A stretch of DNA of 64,000 nucleotides from Telopea speciosissima (GCF_018873765.1 NC_057925.1:59842970-59906969); one strand, 5' to 3'; counted from the first letter of the stretch, positions 8,640 through 21,164 are shown. Notes: generated by a model not told the origin, from the letters alone. Made by a program: numbers and translations.

Positions 8640-10825
8640 AGACCATCCTCTTCCTTATGTAACTTCATTCAAACGATTACACATTTAAATGTTCAACATG
8701 CAACTAGCGGCTACACTATCACTTTCTCTGCTACAATGATTAATATTCGTCAACCTCCGCAGTTGACCAGTGGTTACATGCTGACTCCTTTGTTAAGAGA
8801 GCCCAATTCTTGACCTGTGAAACTCTTTAGCTCACTTCTATTTCATGGAACTTTTAATTTTTATACTTCCTTTTTTATTTTTTTTATTTTTTATTACTAG
8901 AGTAAGCACTGATTAAAAATAAAAAACAAAAATATTAATTACTAATAAATTCATAATCTCTCTCATTGATGCCCCATAAAATGACAACCCCACCCCTCAT
9001 AAAATGTGCAAATGACATCCCACTCGATGCCCCATGTGTTCTCCCATTGCCCCTCGCGTGCACGCAGGAACCACGATCTTGGACGGAGAACACTTCCCCA
9101 ATATTTTGATATTGGACGCAATTAAACAATGGGAAGGTAATTTTGATTGGTAAATTTTGTAAAGTTTTAAATATTTTTTTTAAAAGTTAAAGGGTCATCT
9201 TCACCATTAACATGCTTTTATTTTTTTGGTGTACATTGGAGGCCGATTGACACCACCCTTGCACAAAAGCGTAGGGTCGATTCGGGGGACAGACGACACC
9301 AATCAGCAACATCGAAATTCAATTTTGAAAACAATTTCCTCTAAAGTTTATAGGGGCTATTTGGACAATTTAAAAACTGAAATCTATAATTTTATTAAAA
9401 TTCTGAAACAACAGATGTCAAATCTCCTTGTGTCATCATCGTCAAGGTAGTGCCAAAATTAGGTTTCGACAATCATGAATATTGGCTGCCAACAAGGTGG
9501 CTCAGCTGGCCGATGCTGTTACAGTGATTCATCATATATAGATGTTCTTTTTAAATAACCTCTGCATTAAATGATTGTAACTCTATTTAAACGGTTACAC
9601 ATTTAAATGTTCAATATGCAACTAGCGATTACACCATCACTTTCTCTGCTACAATGGTTAATATTCATCAACCGCCACAGTTGATCAGTGGTTATATGCT
9701 GACTCCTTTGTTAAGAGGGCCCAATTCTTGACCTGTGAACCTCTTTAGCTCACTTCCATTTCATGAAACTTGTAATTTTTATACTTCCTTTTTTTTTTAT
9801 TTTTTTTATTACTAGAGTAAGCACTAGAGTAAGCACTGATTAAACAATAATAATAAAAATGAAAAACAAAAATATTAATTACTAATAAATTCATAACCTC
9901 TCTCATTGATGCCCCATAAAATGACAACCCCACCCCTCATAAAATGTGCAAATGACATCCCACTTGATGCCCCATGTGCTCTCCCATTGCCCCTCGCGTG
10001 CATGCAGGAACCACGATTTTGGACGGAGAACACTTCCCCTATATTTTGATATTGGACGCAATCAAACAAAGGGAAGGTAATTTTGATTGGAAAATTTTGT
10101 AAAGTTTTAAATATATATATTTTTTTTATAAATGGTCATCTTCACCATTAACATGCTTTAATTTTTTTGGTGTACATTGGAGGTCGATTGACACCACCCT
10201 TGCACAAAAGCGTAGGATCCGATTCAGGGGACAGAGGACACCCATCCGCAAAATCGTAATCCAATTTTGAAAACATTTTCCTTTTAAGTTTATAGGGGCT
10301 ATTTGGATTTTAAAAACTGAAATCTTTAATTTTATGAAAATTTTGAAACAACAGATGCCAAATCTGCTTGTGTCATCATTGTCAAGGTGGTGACAAAATT
10401 AGGTTTCTACAGTTGTGAATATTGATTGCCAACAGGGTGGCTCAGCTGGCCAATGCCGTTACAATGATTCAACATGGTTGTTCTCTTTAAAGAGTCTTTG
10501 CATTAAATGATTATAACTCAGTTCAAACAGTCATACATTTAAATGCTCTCAGCTAGCGGTTACACCACTAGAGTCCCGGCTACAATGGTTAATATTCATG
10601 AACCTCTCCACAGTTGACTAGTGATTACATGCTGACTCCCTTGTCAAGAGAAACCAGTTCTTGACGTGTGAAACTGTTTGACCCATTTCTATTCTATAGT
10701 TTCATGAAACTTGAAATTTTTTTAATTCCCTTTTTATTTTCTATTAAAGAATAAGCACTGATTAAAAAAATAAATAAATATAAAAAATGAAAAATTAAAT
10801 ACTAATTACTAATTAATTCCAGGGT
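8640..10825. repeat. About 0.93-kb tandem repeat upstream of PGIP copy 3
   Basis: Two full units (about 8640-9559 and 9560-10493) and a third partial unit (10494-10825) run head to tail. Landmarks are the ACATTTAAATGTTCAA segment (near 8680, 9600, 10534), the GATGCCCCATAAAATGACAACCCC segment (near 8968, 9908), and TGTACATTGGAGG (near 9230, 10171). The third unit leaves the repeat at the CTAATTAATTCC sequence and becomes the PGIP copy 3 upstream region. Short frames in it are not genes. Confidence 0.85.
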
Positions 10826-10973
10826 GAGATGGGTTCCACTATCTCTAAGTCAAGTCCACACCATCCATCCCTATCCTCAAAAAAAGATAAATTCATTCAT
10901 TCATAAGCTCTCACAGTTCTGAACTCACAGATCAGTCTTGTCTCTCGGAGCTCCCACCAAGAGAGAGAACACC
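10494..10973 (+). promoter_or_regulatory. Upstream region of PGIP copy 3
   Basis: It is homologous to the copy 2 upstream region and to the tandem units before it. It contains TTGACG/TTGACC-type words (one near 10660), a GATAAATTCATTCATTC stretch, and the leader GAACTCACAGATCAGTC. A regulatory role is inferred from position only. Confidence 0.4.
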
Positions 10974-12018
10974 ATGGAAGCCAGTCCCACCACCCGACTC
11001 TCCTTCTTTCTAATTACTCTCCTTCTCCTGTCCTTTCTCCCAACACCTTCTTCTTCTTCTTCTTCTCGATCTCTGGCCTCACCTAGTAGTAGATGCAACA
11101 AACAGGACTACACAGCACTGATGAAGATCAAGGAAGCATTTAGCAACCCACACGAGTTGGCATCTTGGATCCCCAACACCGATTGCTGCGACTGGTCCTT
11201 CATGTTGTGCAACACCAATACAGGAGTAGCCCTCGTCATCGAGCTCTCCATCAAAGACGTCAACATCTCTGGCCAAATCGCTGCCGAGGTGGGCGACCTC
11301 CCATACCTCAACTACCTCGAATTCGTTAACTTCACTAACCTCACCGGAACCATCCCTTCCACTATCACAAAACTCAAGTTCCTCGAAAAACTTCTACTCA
11401 GCCGGAACAAACTCTCTGGTCCAATCCCTTCTTTTCTCGGCCAACTCCCCGGCCTCAGACACGTGGAGCTCTCCTCCAACCAGTTCTCCGGTTGGATCCC
11501 TTCCTCCCTCTCCGACAATCCCTACAATTATAAAGAACTCCACCTCGACAACAACAGGCTCACCGGATCTATCCCCGAATCATTTGGTAAATCCATTTCC
11601 TGGCTCCGCCTCAATGACAACCAGATCTCTGGTAAGATCCCGAAATCGTTTGGGGATACGTATTTCACCTACATCGACTTATCGCGGAACAAGCTTGAAG
11701 GGGACGCGTCGATGTTTGTTCAACCGAAATCGGGTGACGTGAAATATTAATCTGTCCAACAACATGTTCGCCTTTAATCTATCCAAGGTGGTGGATTTCC
11801 CCGTGTGCTTGGGGCGCTTGGACATTTCGCACAACCAAATCTTTGGGAGTATACCAGAGGCGATAACGAGATCAATGGAATTGACGCGTTTTAACGTGAG
11901 TTATAATCAGTTGTGTGGCAGGATCCCTCAAGGTGGTAAACTTCAGAACTTCGATTCCTACGCCTTCAACCATAACAAATGCCTCTGTGGTTCACCACTC
12001 GCCGCTTGCCGTTCGTAA
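10974..12018 (+). pseudogene. PGIP-like gene with frameshift and nonsense codon (copy 3)
   Basis: The ATG at 10974 opens a near-complete PGIP: signal peptide (FFLITLLLLSFLPTP), N-cap (CNKQDYTALMKIKEAF, NTDCCDWSF), and LRRs such as NLTGTIPSTITKLKFL, NKLSGPIPSFLGQL and NRLTGSIPESFGKS. At 11713 ATGTTTGTTC has one T more than the ATGTTGTTC of copies 1 and 2. This shifts the frame to a TAA at 11748-11750. In the original frame a TGA stands where copies 1 and 2 have TGG (the ACGTGA/ACGTGG site), so a second lesion is present. From 11764 the correct frame continues (FNLSKV, LDISHNQIFGSIPEAIT, KCLCGSPLAACRS) to TAA at 12018. The full reading would be about 347 codons, close to the family's 330-340. 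Confidence 0.88.
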
Positions 12019-13250
12019 ATTAAAGCAGCAGGGAGGAAGAACGTAGACGACGAGCCATCCAAAGACAAAGACACCAACCACCAAGCGTCCCCTATAATAA
12101 AACGTACATCCGGAAATGAAACATTGCCCAATGTTTTGGAGAAAATGCGCCTCCCTGCTCCCTTGTGTAATCAACTTTTATGAAATTTTATTTTTTGGAA
12201 TACTTATGTTTTGTATTTCTAATCATATTCTCAAGGATCCAAATCTCCTACGGCCCAGCTGACCGTAGCAGCCTGTGTGACGTGACAAGGTCGCACGCCC
12301 AATGATCGCCTTACCCCCACTCGGGCAAGGGATAAGGTGGTCATTATGTACGCGGCCCAGTCTGCGCCGCACAGATTGCTACGGGCAGCTGGGCCATAGA
12401 CGATCCGTGTGCTCTCAATCAATCACCACACCACCACTGCCACTACAACCTCTCACTCCACTAGGGTTGCAATAAGGTTGGATTGGGCCAGATTTTTAAA
12501 ATTTCAATCGAACACCGAATCCCTTCGGCTGGGCTTAGGCCCAAGCTCAATCTGACCCGATCCAAACCTGTCCTAACTCAGAATCTAAAAAATTCAACCT
12601 TGACTCACCCCTCAAGGTATAAGAAGAAGAAGAAGAAGAAGAAGAAACGATTCCAAACCCTGATGGGATGGAAAGTCAGAATAAAAGAATTAAAAAAAAA
12701 AAGTTGAAAATTACTAACTGTATTGCAATTGGAAATTACAAGCAACTTGCCAACAACTATCGTATACTTTGGTGATTGCATGAAGCTTCAAACCAGTCTG
12801 CAGCCTCGTGCTTCCTTCATCCACCAATGATGACACAACTCCCTAGCCTGGATTGAGCTCCTCTCCCGTGTGGCGTGGCACGGTGTAACGCACATCGTGC
12901 GTCTGGGCACAATCAGAGGACTTTTTAAGTCAAATCAGAATCAGAAATTCATTTGAAGAAGAATACAATCTTCTTCAATGATTGATGCAAATCTGAGTTA
13001 TCAACTAACTTATCTTTCGTTCTTCTCAGGCCAAAGATGAACCTGCTCTATATAACATGAAGGAGAACATAACAATTTCATAATTTGTATTATATAACTT
13101 TTGCTGCCGAAACCCCATTTACCCAATTTACTATGCAAGAGGAAAACGCGCTCACGAAAAAACAATTAGCAAATGGGGTTAGGGTTTCGCATTTTCGTTC
13201 TAAAGACTATAGGCACTAATACAATTAAGGGGGAATTTCTTAGATTCACG
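12019..13250 (+). other. PGIP copy 3 3' flank
   Basis: It is non-coding. AATAAAACG near 12095 could serve as a polyadenylation signal, since the same word follows copy 2. The stretch is collinear with the inverted block 1465-6003. It holds a hairpin (12235-12411), a GGTTGGATTGGGC-word repeat (12464-12610) and an AAG run (12617-12646). Confidence 0.7.
12235..12411. mobile_element. Hairpin MITE-like element, family 1 (copy F)
   Basis: The arms CTACGGCCCAGCTGACCGTAGC and GCTACGGGCAGCTGGGCCATAG are inverted, and the centre has GATCGCCTTACCCCCAC against GATAAGGTGGTCATTAT. The inverted block at 1465-6003 lacks it at the matching position (near 4290), so it inserted after the duplication. Confidence 0.78.
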
Positions 13251-13384
13251 GGACTAAAAAAAGATTTACAAAACTGGAAAGTAAAAATTATGTTTTACAT
13301 TTGCAAGTCATTCTGTTTGAAAAGATTTACTTAATTCCCATCTGAGTAACAAAACATAAAAGGAAAAACCTAGAAATTCCAACC

Positions 13385-13902
13385 CTAATCCGACCGTAAC
13401 GCACGCAGGCCTCAAAATTCCCAAAATTCTTAATCCTAACCCACCCTTAAGACCAGGGTATCTCAGCCTAGAAATTATTCAAGCTGAGGACTGACTCAGA
13501 CGGACCAGGTAAAACTTACACCCCTAGCCACCAATGTCACCATGCCAAGAGGCGCTTCCCAAACCAGTGCTTTTCTATAGCTACTGCCATAGAATCCTAA
13601 GCTTAGGGAGGGTTTTGCATGTTCAACTCTGGCCCCATTAGATGTTAGATGTGAGCATCGCATCCAACTCCTATCCTACGACCTGCCCCACCTCCCTCCA
13701 TTCTAACAGACAGACAGGGTAGGCCACACCCTGTGTAGATGCGATTAGACTGGAATTTTTTTCCTCAGAGGTTCCTGTCAGGTCAGGTTGTCCAATTTCA
13801 CTCATAGAAAAATGTAAATGATGACCTAACCTCATTCAAGAGGTCATCATTTCTATCCCCTATGAAAGGAACCCGACAACCTGACCAGGGAAGGAACCAG
13901 AG
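13385..13902. repeat. Word repeat plus hairpin (copy G) 3' of the PGIP cluster
   Basis: 13385-13535 repeats the block at 8430-8612, ending AACTTACACCCCTAGCC. At 13766-13902 an imperfect hairpin pairs GAGGTTCCTGTCAGGTCAGG with CCTGACCAGGGAAGGAACC, and its interior pairs AATGATGACC with GGTCATCATT. The bases 13903-14393 hold the RPL6 3' side, including an AATACTAAAACCCTAGAGGG motif shared with 45005-45025. No gene is seen there. Confidence 0.6.
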
Positions 13903-14393
13903 AGGACAACGATTCAGCTGGGCAGCCGTCCACTACAGCGCTAAACCAAAAGTCCAACAGAAATGAAAGAAACGTTGTGCATCCTTAATAAAATTACCAA
14001 AAGATGCCCAGCTCAAGAAAATATAGACCGAGTTTAGCTGGAGTCACACTGATGGGAATCCATTCAACGCTTCACCGCAGAGCTTGAGATGCTTCGAAAG
14101 TATATTTTGGATACATACTAAAACCCTAGAGGGGTTTGTGAACCTTAGGCTGGTGTGGTTTTCCTTCACCACTAAAAAGGAAACTTCTTCAAAAATATAT
14201 TTCATTAAACGACTGGCATGCTCCATCACTAATCCAACAAAGATCAAACTGATTTAAGCATCCACCTACACAATTCAAGGATAAAAAAATAAAATAAAAC
14301 AAAATTCTGGGTGTCTAAAAACAAGAGTACAAGATCTGATGACAAAAATTAAGCAGACTGGAAATCAGTCCTAACAGCTTGCTGGTGTTCCCT

Positions 14394-17300
14394 CTAGAAG
14401 ACAAGCTCATGAGGTTTCATGCCTGAACTAAGAGAAAACCTTGCCGCCAAGTAAATCTTCAAGTCTGGAACTCCTTCAATGGCCTTTATCAAGGAAGCAT
14501 CCACTGCTTTCTGGTCATCCTTCTTCTCCTGTGGAAGTGTCTTTTTTTCCTACATTTTTTAAAAAAAAATACAGACAAGGTTCAGAAAACAAAATATATT
14601 AAGCACATGACCTTTTACTGGTGCAGCATTATGAAGATCAATAACAGGACGGACGGAAACGCAACTGTTTTCCGCCACCTCATTAAAAATTATAATTCTG
14701 CGGGACTATTCATTGTAACTTATTTAAAGGAGAGGGGTTCCCTGAAAGACAGGGTTGCCCTGTGCAAGAGCAGTGTCAATGAGAGCAAGTGTGAAAGCAT
14801 CAACAGGTGTAGGATATCCATCTTTCATGGGGGCTATAGGGTGGTCATTTCAAAGCCCCACTGTGTCCGGGCTTGGGCCACACTGCCTTCAGGGTTCTTT
14901 TACCACTTATTTAAATATTACTAAGGTACAAAGGTTCAAGGACCCCAAGGTTTATATATATAGGGTAGTATAGCTTCCACCACGTTTTAGAGCCTTATTC
15001 ACAAACACCATTTTTAGAGCCTTATTCATAAAAATTATTCAAGGCAAAAAGTTACATTGCAAATAGTAAGAACTGACCTCTTTTTCTGCTTCAAAGAATT
15101 CACCTTCCCCCTTCTTTTTCTTCTTTTCGCCTTCCTTTGCAAAGTACTTATCATCAAATTTCTCTGCATTAACACCAGAAATGTCTACCTTGGTGGAGGT
15201 CCCAATCACATACGATTGGTTAACACGGCGGAGAGGAACACCATTAATCTTGAATGGCCCTGCAGCATAAAAATGTCATCAAGGGCTGATAAAAGAAACT
15301 CACCACATAGATTTGGACATTTTTTAATAACAATGTAAGGTGAAAATACAAAATTACTTGTCCAACCCCAAAAGATCATAGCAACCAAGTTAACCCCATC
15401 AACTGCAGAAGCAACCTAAGCTAAGCATACAAGAGGTACAGAAATTATTAAGATAAGGAACCAACAAAATGCTTGCAAATTCAAGATTAGGGAAACCTCC
15501 CAATATTCCAACTTCTTCACTAGCATTAAATAGAAGATACAGCACAAGGCCCTGACAATAATGCATTAACAGAAACCAGAAACTGGGCATAAAAAAGATA
15601 CACACAAACACACTCAGCTTCACAAGCCTTTTTGTAAGAGGAACCTAAACTGGATGAAAAAGCTGATCAGAATCCAGGATCTAAAATTTTAGCTAGCTCA
15701 ACCTAGCCATTCACAATAATACCAAAAACCAGTTTAAGTGTCAAGACACAAAATGGGCAAAGGATGCAACAAAGATTTGTAAATTGGGAATGTGAATAAT
15801 ATACATAAAAGGACTGTGCTACAGGATTACCACATGCATAAGGAATTAAAAACAGCAAAGTAGCCCTTGCAGAGCTCTGAAGGTAAACTGGATGTGCTAC
15901 ATGAGTGGGTGCTTGTTATAGATGTGCATGCTAGAAGAATGCTAAAAGACTGGAGCAACATAGTAATGGAGGAGCTCACATGCTAAACATAGTGGCAAAA
16001 CTTCAAGACACCCAGAAATGGCAAAGAACGGTAATGCGGATATGTAAATAAGGATAAAGGTCTTATATTTTTTTTCCACTTAAAATGCTAATAGCATGCT
16101 TTAATTTTCAGGTCCCAAGGCAAAAGTGCATCATAACTTTACAAAGATTATTCGTTTGTTGAAATAGCTGCAAAACATTGTGTAAAGGAACTCATGGGGC
16201 ATCATACTGATTCAAACCAACATGTCTTCACTTTGGATACATCCTAATGCAACATTAGGACTAGCATAAAACATCAGACAGGGTATAATAATTGAAAACT
16301 TAAGACAAATTACCCACCAGAAAATCAGAGAAACATCTAGTTACATGCAATACATTCCAATTTAACTATCAAAGAATCTAACAGAGTAAAATAATTGAAA
16401 AGTCAAACATATTAGGTATTAGAAAATCAGAGGAACCAACCGGTAACAAACAATAGAGATTCCAATTTTAAATTCATAATAAATCAACTGCAACTAAATA
16501 AAATTAAATTAAATTTCAGAACGCAAGCCAAATAAAAGCATAGGGTACAATGACAACCTTCCACATTGTCCAGAATAATATTGTATCAAGGTACGTAATT
16601 AACTTTCAATTTAAGCATATAGAAAACAGGTTATTAAAGGCACCCGTATCACACATACCTTAGTTTCATTCCCCAAACAAAATACAGTAACTTATTTATA
16701 AGAATGTGTGGATAATTGACTAATTTCAATACGCAATAAAAGAAAAAAACAGAGTACAAGAATTGTGATCCGACGTTACGCTAGGAATGAGCATATCTTC
16801 TACTTGTTCTCATCCTCGAATTGTGCAAGAACAAATAAATTGAATAATACAAAATCATGTGAGAAGAATGAATAATACAAATTCAAGTGAGAAAAATAAA
16901 TTACTATACGTAAAAATCGACATTATAAATCACCTCAGCAACAACTTCTCTTAACGAATTGAAAAACAGTTTTACATCGAAGGAACACATAAAAGAGATA
17001 AATCTCACCTGTAACGAGAAGCAATCCAGACGGAAGTTGCTTCAAGAAAACAACCCTTTTCCCCTTAAACCTCCCCGCAAGGATAATCAAAATCGTTCCA
17101 GGTGTAATACTCGACCTAAAAACGTAAAAAACAGGAAAAAGGAATTAAAGGGAGAACTCAGAAAAGCAGCAGAGTTTCAGGGATCTGAAAATGGAAATCA
17201 AAATAACGAACCTGAGTTTAGTGGGCTTAGGCTTGCGTTTGTTAAGCAGAGGCTTCTTCACATCATCAGCAGGATAAAATTTCGGTGGCTTTTCTTGAGG

Positions 17301-17468
17301 TTTTGGTTCCGCCGGCTTGGCGTCGTGTCGGGGGAAGACACCGCCGTTCTTGGCCTTGATGGCCCAGAGACCACGTTTGTGGTACATCTTTGATCGCGAG
17401 TGCTTGCCCACACCACGAATCAGATCTGGGTTTCTGGTCACCCTAGGCTTCCTGTCCTTCGGCGCCAT
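14394..17468 (-). CDS. RPL6: 60S ribosomal protein L6 (eL6)
   Basis: Four coding exons on the minus strand: 17212-17468, 17009-17115, 15078-15259 and 14394-14549. All introns have GT and AG ends and phases agree (257+107+182+156 bp), giving 233 residues, the usual plant length. The start [20 protein letters not shown], the [18 protein letters not shown] stretch, the KOW-like core ([19 protein letters not shown]), [20 protein letters not shown], a lysine-rich tract and the end GMKPHELVF are all typical of plant eL6. The protein belongs to the cytosolic large ribosomal subunit. The introns are 96, 1749 and 528 bp. The last intron contains a GGGTGGTCATTTC core like that of the local hairpins. 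The gene looks intact and functional. Confidence 0.96.
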
Positions 17469-17600
17469 TGCTGAAGCTTCAGATTCCCCTGCTGCTAGCT
17501 CCTCAAACGCTTAGAGACGGTCGAGAGAAATGAAGCACTCGGAGAAGATAAAACCCTAGAAACCCTAATGCGGCTTATGTATATAATAAAATCATGATTT
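17469..17600 (-). promoter_or_regulatory. RPL6 5' region with telo boxes
   Basis: Within 100 bp of the RPL6 start, 17551-17568 reads AAACCCTAGAAACCCTAA. This is one perfect and one near-perfect telo box, a motif common in plant ribosomal-protein promoters. TATATAAT at about 17580 could act as a TATA element. The match is sequence-based; function is inferred from the gene class. Confidence 0.6.
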
Positions 17601-18358
17601 TCTCGGGTTCTTGGACTAGGGCAACTGGTTTGGGATTGCGATCTGGATCGGGTTCATCCGATTCCAATCCAGTTTGATCCGAATCTCCTAACCCTAGAAA
17701 TAATTTACGGGATGGTTCGCTCTGGATTGGCCGGAATTGGGACCTGCCTCAATCGATTTCGATCTGAATTGGCCGATTTGGTCAATCCAATCTAGATTCT
17801 TGATATATTGAACTATGGTTTTTTCAGGATGGAAACTGGACCAATCTACCCCAGAATCGGCGCCCCGATGGATGGTGTCCAGTTTTTATTTTGGCCCAAG
17901 TCACATTAATTTGGGCCCAAACTACGTGGGACTATATCCAACAGTTTTACCCTAACTTTCTGATAGATTTGCCCTTAAAAGAACCCTTTCCACTGGTTTG
18001 GGATTGGTATGTTGGTGATCCGATGCTGATATTAAACTCCATGTTGTGAAGGGAGGGGGGAAGAGGATTGGGCTCGTCTCCAATGCACCCCGACAATGTC
18101 CGCGCAGGGAGAGATGTTGAGATGTGGATGGGATGTCGATATCCCCAAGCTAGGAATGGTACACATCGTATGGTAAGGGAGGGCTTAAAAATTAGGAGTG
18201 CAAGTTTGGCTATGTCAGCCTAAACTCACCCTGGCCCACCCTGAGCTTGAACAGGGCTTGGGCTGGAAATTTGTAGCCTTAAGTCAAGGTCGGGTATGAC
18301 CAGAGTTGAGGCCTCAAGCTGAGCCAGACCTTATGTATGAAGCCCAACCCTGTTTTAA

Positions 18359-18397
<39 letters not shown>

Positions 18398-19980
18398 ATA
18401 TATCACACATATTTTGTTATATAATACATTACATATGAAGATAATAAGTATATATTTTATTATAATGTTTTTTTATGTAAAATTGATAATTTTCTCCCCT
18501 ATTCAGACTAACTCAATCCAATCCATGCATCTCTCCCATCCCTCACTCCATGATCACAATCAACGTCATCTCAGCCCGACCCTAAGGGCGAGTCAGGGTT
18601 GGATTTTCCAGGCCCTGAGTCAGAGTCAGACCAAGCCTAGGCCCAGCTACGGGGACTCAGGGTTGGGCTGCGGTTTTAAAAAGCCTAACCCAACCCGACC
18701 CTGTTTCAGCCCTATTAAAAACTCTGCAACACTAAAGAGGAGGTTAGCAATTTGTGGGCCTTGATCTGCTAATGGGCAACGTTGGCTGTTGATCTATCTA
18801 GTGGTTACTTATGGGCCTAACAGGATAGTATTTGACATTTTCATTGAGTCAATCAACTCATGGGCTAGTTGGGTCCATCATCTTGGGCCTTGCCAATATT
18901 AAGTCTCAATGTCCAGTTCATTAAAACTCATCATGGGCCCTCAGTCCTAAAAATCATTAGATTGTGTTTTTCTCGTAGTATGAATTCACAAATAAGTTTC
19001 AAGATGGGTTCTCCCCACCTGCTGAAGAAAGCAAAAGAGAGGGATTTCACCTTAATTTGAACTACATTGGCCCAGTTATTCAACTTCATGGCTTAAGGTT
19101 AGTGTTATCAGGTTGGCCCATGACCTAATGTAGGCCTGAATCTGAACTACCTTGGCCCAGTTATCAGCAAATTCTAGATCCATGCTAAGCCCATCGCTTG
19201 GTTACTCTCAAAATGGAGGATCTGGATTTTCAAAAATATATAGAAGACAAGAATAGCCTCCCACACTTAAATTTCATTCCAAAAAGGCGAAAATCAGTTC
19301 TTTAGGCCATGTTTGGATGCTAAGAAAAGAAAATGAAAAAAATATAATAAGACAAAAATCATGATAAGTCAATGATTCCTTAAAGTCAAATTTTTTTTTT
19401 CTTGGCTTCCAAGAAAAGGGTTTGTAGATCGCAATTTAAAAAGAATGATTCTCGGATGAGAGGGGAGGGGTATATTTCGAGAACTTTGTCTAATAGGAGA
19501 AGTATTAATATTTTCTAATCAATGGATGAGTCCAGATCACAATGTTTCATCACTGGATAAAAATTCACTCCAATTCCCCCATGGTGCAGTACCGTGCAGT
19601 TTGGGGTGGAGATGTGGACATCTACCGTTCGACATCCAACAGTCTGAGCTTGAAAAAAAAAAAAAAAAACTAGGACGGTGCAACTTGGACCGTTGAATAA
19701 AGTAAACCTACACGTACGTGGACTTTTTTATTTAAAACTTTGACAGCTCATCAAAGTCAAAGGTTGTGAGGTGAGTCTCCATCTTGAATTAGCAAATAGG
19801 AAAAACAGAGGAGAGATAGAGACCAAAAGTTTGACCAAGCAAGTGCTTGGAGTTTTGCGTAGATAGAAAAGTGTAGTCTGAATATCTCAAGAAAGCCCAG
19901 CCTTATACGGCTTGAGTAATTGTGGTAGGTGCAATGTAATATATATTATACAACACCAGAAGATTTTACTAGAGTGAAGA

Positions 19981-20189
19981 ATTCGGATCCAGATCCTACA
20001 CTGCCGAGCTGTCATGTCCTGTTGGACTATGTAGACATAGCAAGGCATGCAATGACCACCTTATCCCCACTCAGATAAAGCACTTGGATAAAGCGTTTGA
20101 ACAAGAATAAGGCGGTCATTGCACGCCTTGCTGTGTCTACATAGCACGATAGGACAGGGCAGCTTGACAATAGAGGATCCAATTCGTCC
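19981..20189. mobile_element. Hairpin MITE-like element, family 1 (copy H)
   Basis: GGATCCAGATCCTACACTGC...AGCTGTCATGTCCTGTTGG on the left mirrors ATAGGACAGGGCAGCTTGAC...ATAGAGGATCC on the right. GTAGACATAGCAAGGC pairs with GCCTTGCTGTGTCTAC, and TGACCACCTTATCC with AATAAGGCGGTCA. It is the best-preserved member of the family in the window. Confidence 0.85.
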
Positions 20190-20892
20190 ACTGTCACACA
20201 CAATTATTTTTCATATAAACTACATACATAGGATGAAATTTGGAGTAACTTTGAACAATGAAAAAAAGAAGAAGAATATTAAATGGCATTGAAGTGCGGT
20301 CCATGAATTCGAAAAAAAGTAATGTCATTTTTTCTATAGACTCTTAATGGGACCTGACTCTCAGATTGACATGAAAAATGGGTATTTCAAAGTATCATAA
20401 ATAGGGTAAGAAGAGATTCTCTCTTCATCATAGATCACGGATTTTTTATTACTCTCATTGATGTGAGGGCCACGTTGTTGTTGTCAGACAACAACAACGA
20501 TAACTAACCCATCTCATATAGTAATTACAAGAAGTTGGATGAGGTCTAGCTCGATAAGCATGTGATTGAAGATTAAAGAACTTCTAGTGGGTAAGTGATT
20601 ATTGATCGAACGGTGTTCAGTGCAGTCCAATGTGGGAGTGGCCACTCATCAGCTCATTGAATCATCAAATGCCCTTACAATTGAAAGTTTCATGTCCAAT
20701 CTTTACTAGCTAGCTAGTTATTAGCTTAAGGAGACAAATTGTACGTCTTCCTTCCTTCACCCATATAAAAGGAAGAATTCCGATCCTTCTCCACACTTGA
20801 AATTACTGAACCGCATTTGCCAATGACTTTGGAATTTAATTTATAGAAACTATTGCAAGTGAAACGGGTAATAAGAAGGAGCCCTAATGTGT

Positions 20893-20897
20893 TGTGT

Positions 20898-20947
<50 letters not shown>
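20893..20947. repeat. Compound (TG)n(GA)n microsatellite
   Basis: A GT run passes directly into about 17 GA units. Simple repeat; not coding. Confidence 0.95.
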
Positions 20948-20951
<4 letters not shown>

Positions 20952-21121
20952 GTAAAAGGAATCCTTGGTCACATTCATCATGCAATAATAGGTCAAGAAA
21001 TAGAAAGGCGTGCATTCATGCATGCATGCATGCACTCGTTAGAAAGCCACATGGACGTTTCACAAGCCACACTCGTCCCGAGCTTCCTTTATAGCCCTCC
21101 CCCAAACCCCAAAGGAGAGAA

Positions 21122-21164
<43 letters not shown>

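Noticed and set aside
8935-10069. Two similar 64-codon minus-strand frames (8935-9129 and 9875-10069)
   Set aside because: Their similarity follows from the 0.93-kb tandem repeat; no start context, conservation or family supports a protein.
10938-10973. Upstream extension of PGIP copy 3 (TTG start)
   Set aside because: The first codon would be TTG, and the ATG at 10974 has a good context and aligns with the ATG of copy 2.
11700-11764. Programmed frameshift in PGIP copy 3
   Set aside because: PGIPs are not known to use frameshifting, and the second lesion (TGG to TGA) in the original frame points to plain decay.
17145-17211. Extension of RPL6 exon 1 past 17212 ([10 protein letters not shown]...)
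   Set aside because: The CAG/GTTCG donor and the well-matching exon 2 give the conserved eL6 sequence; the extension is intron.
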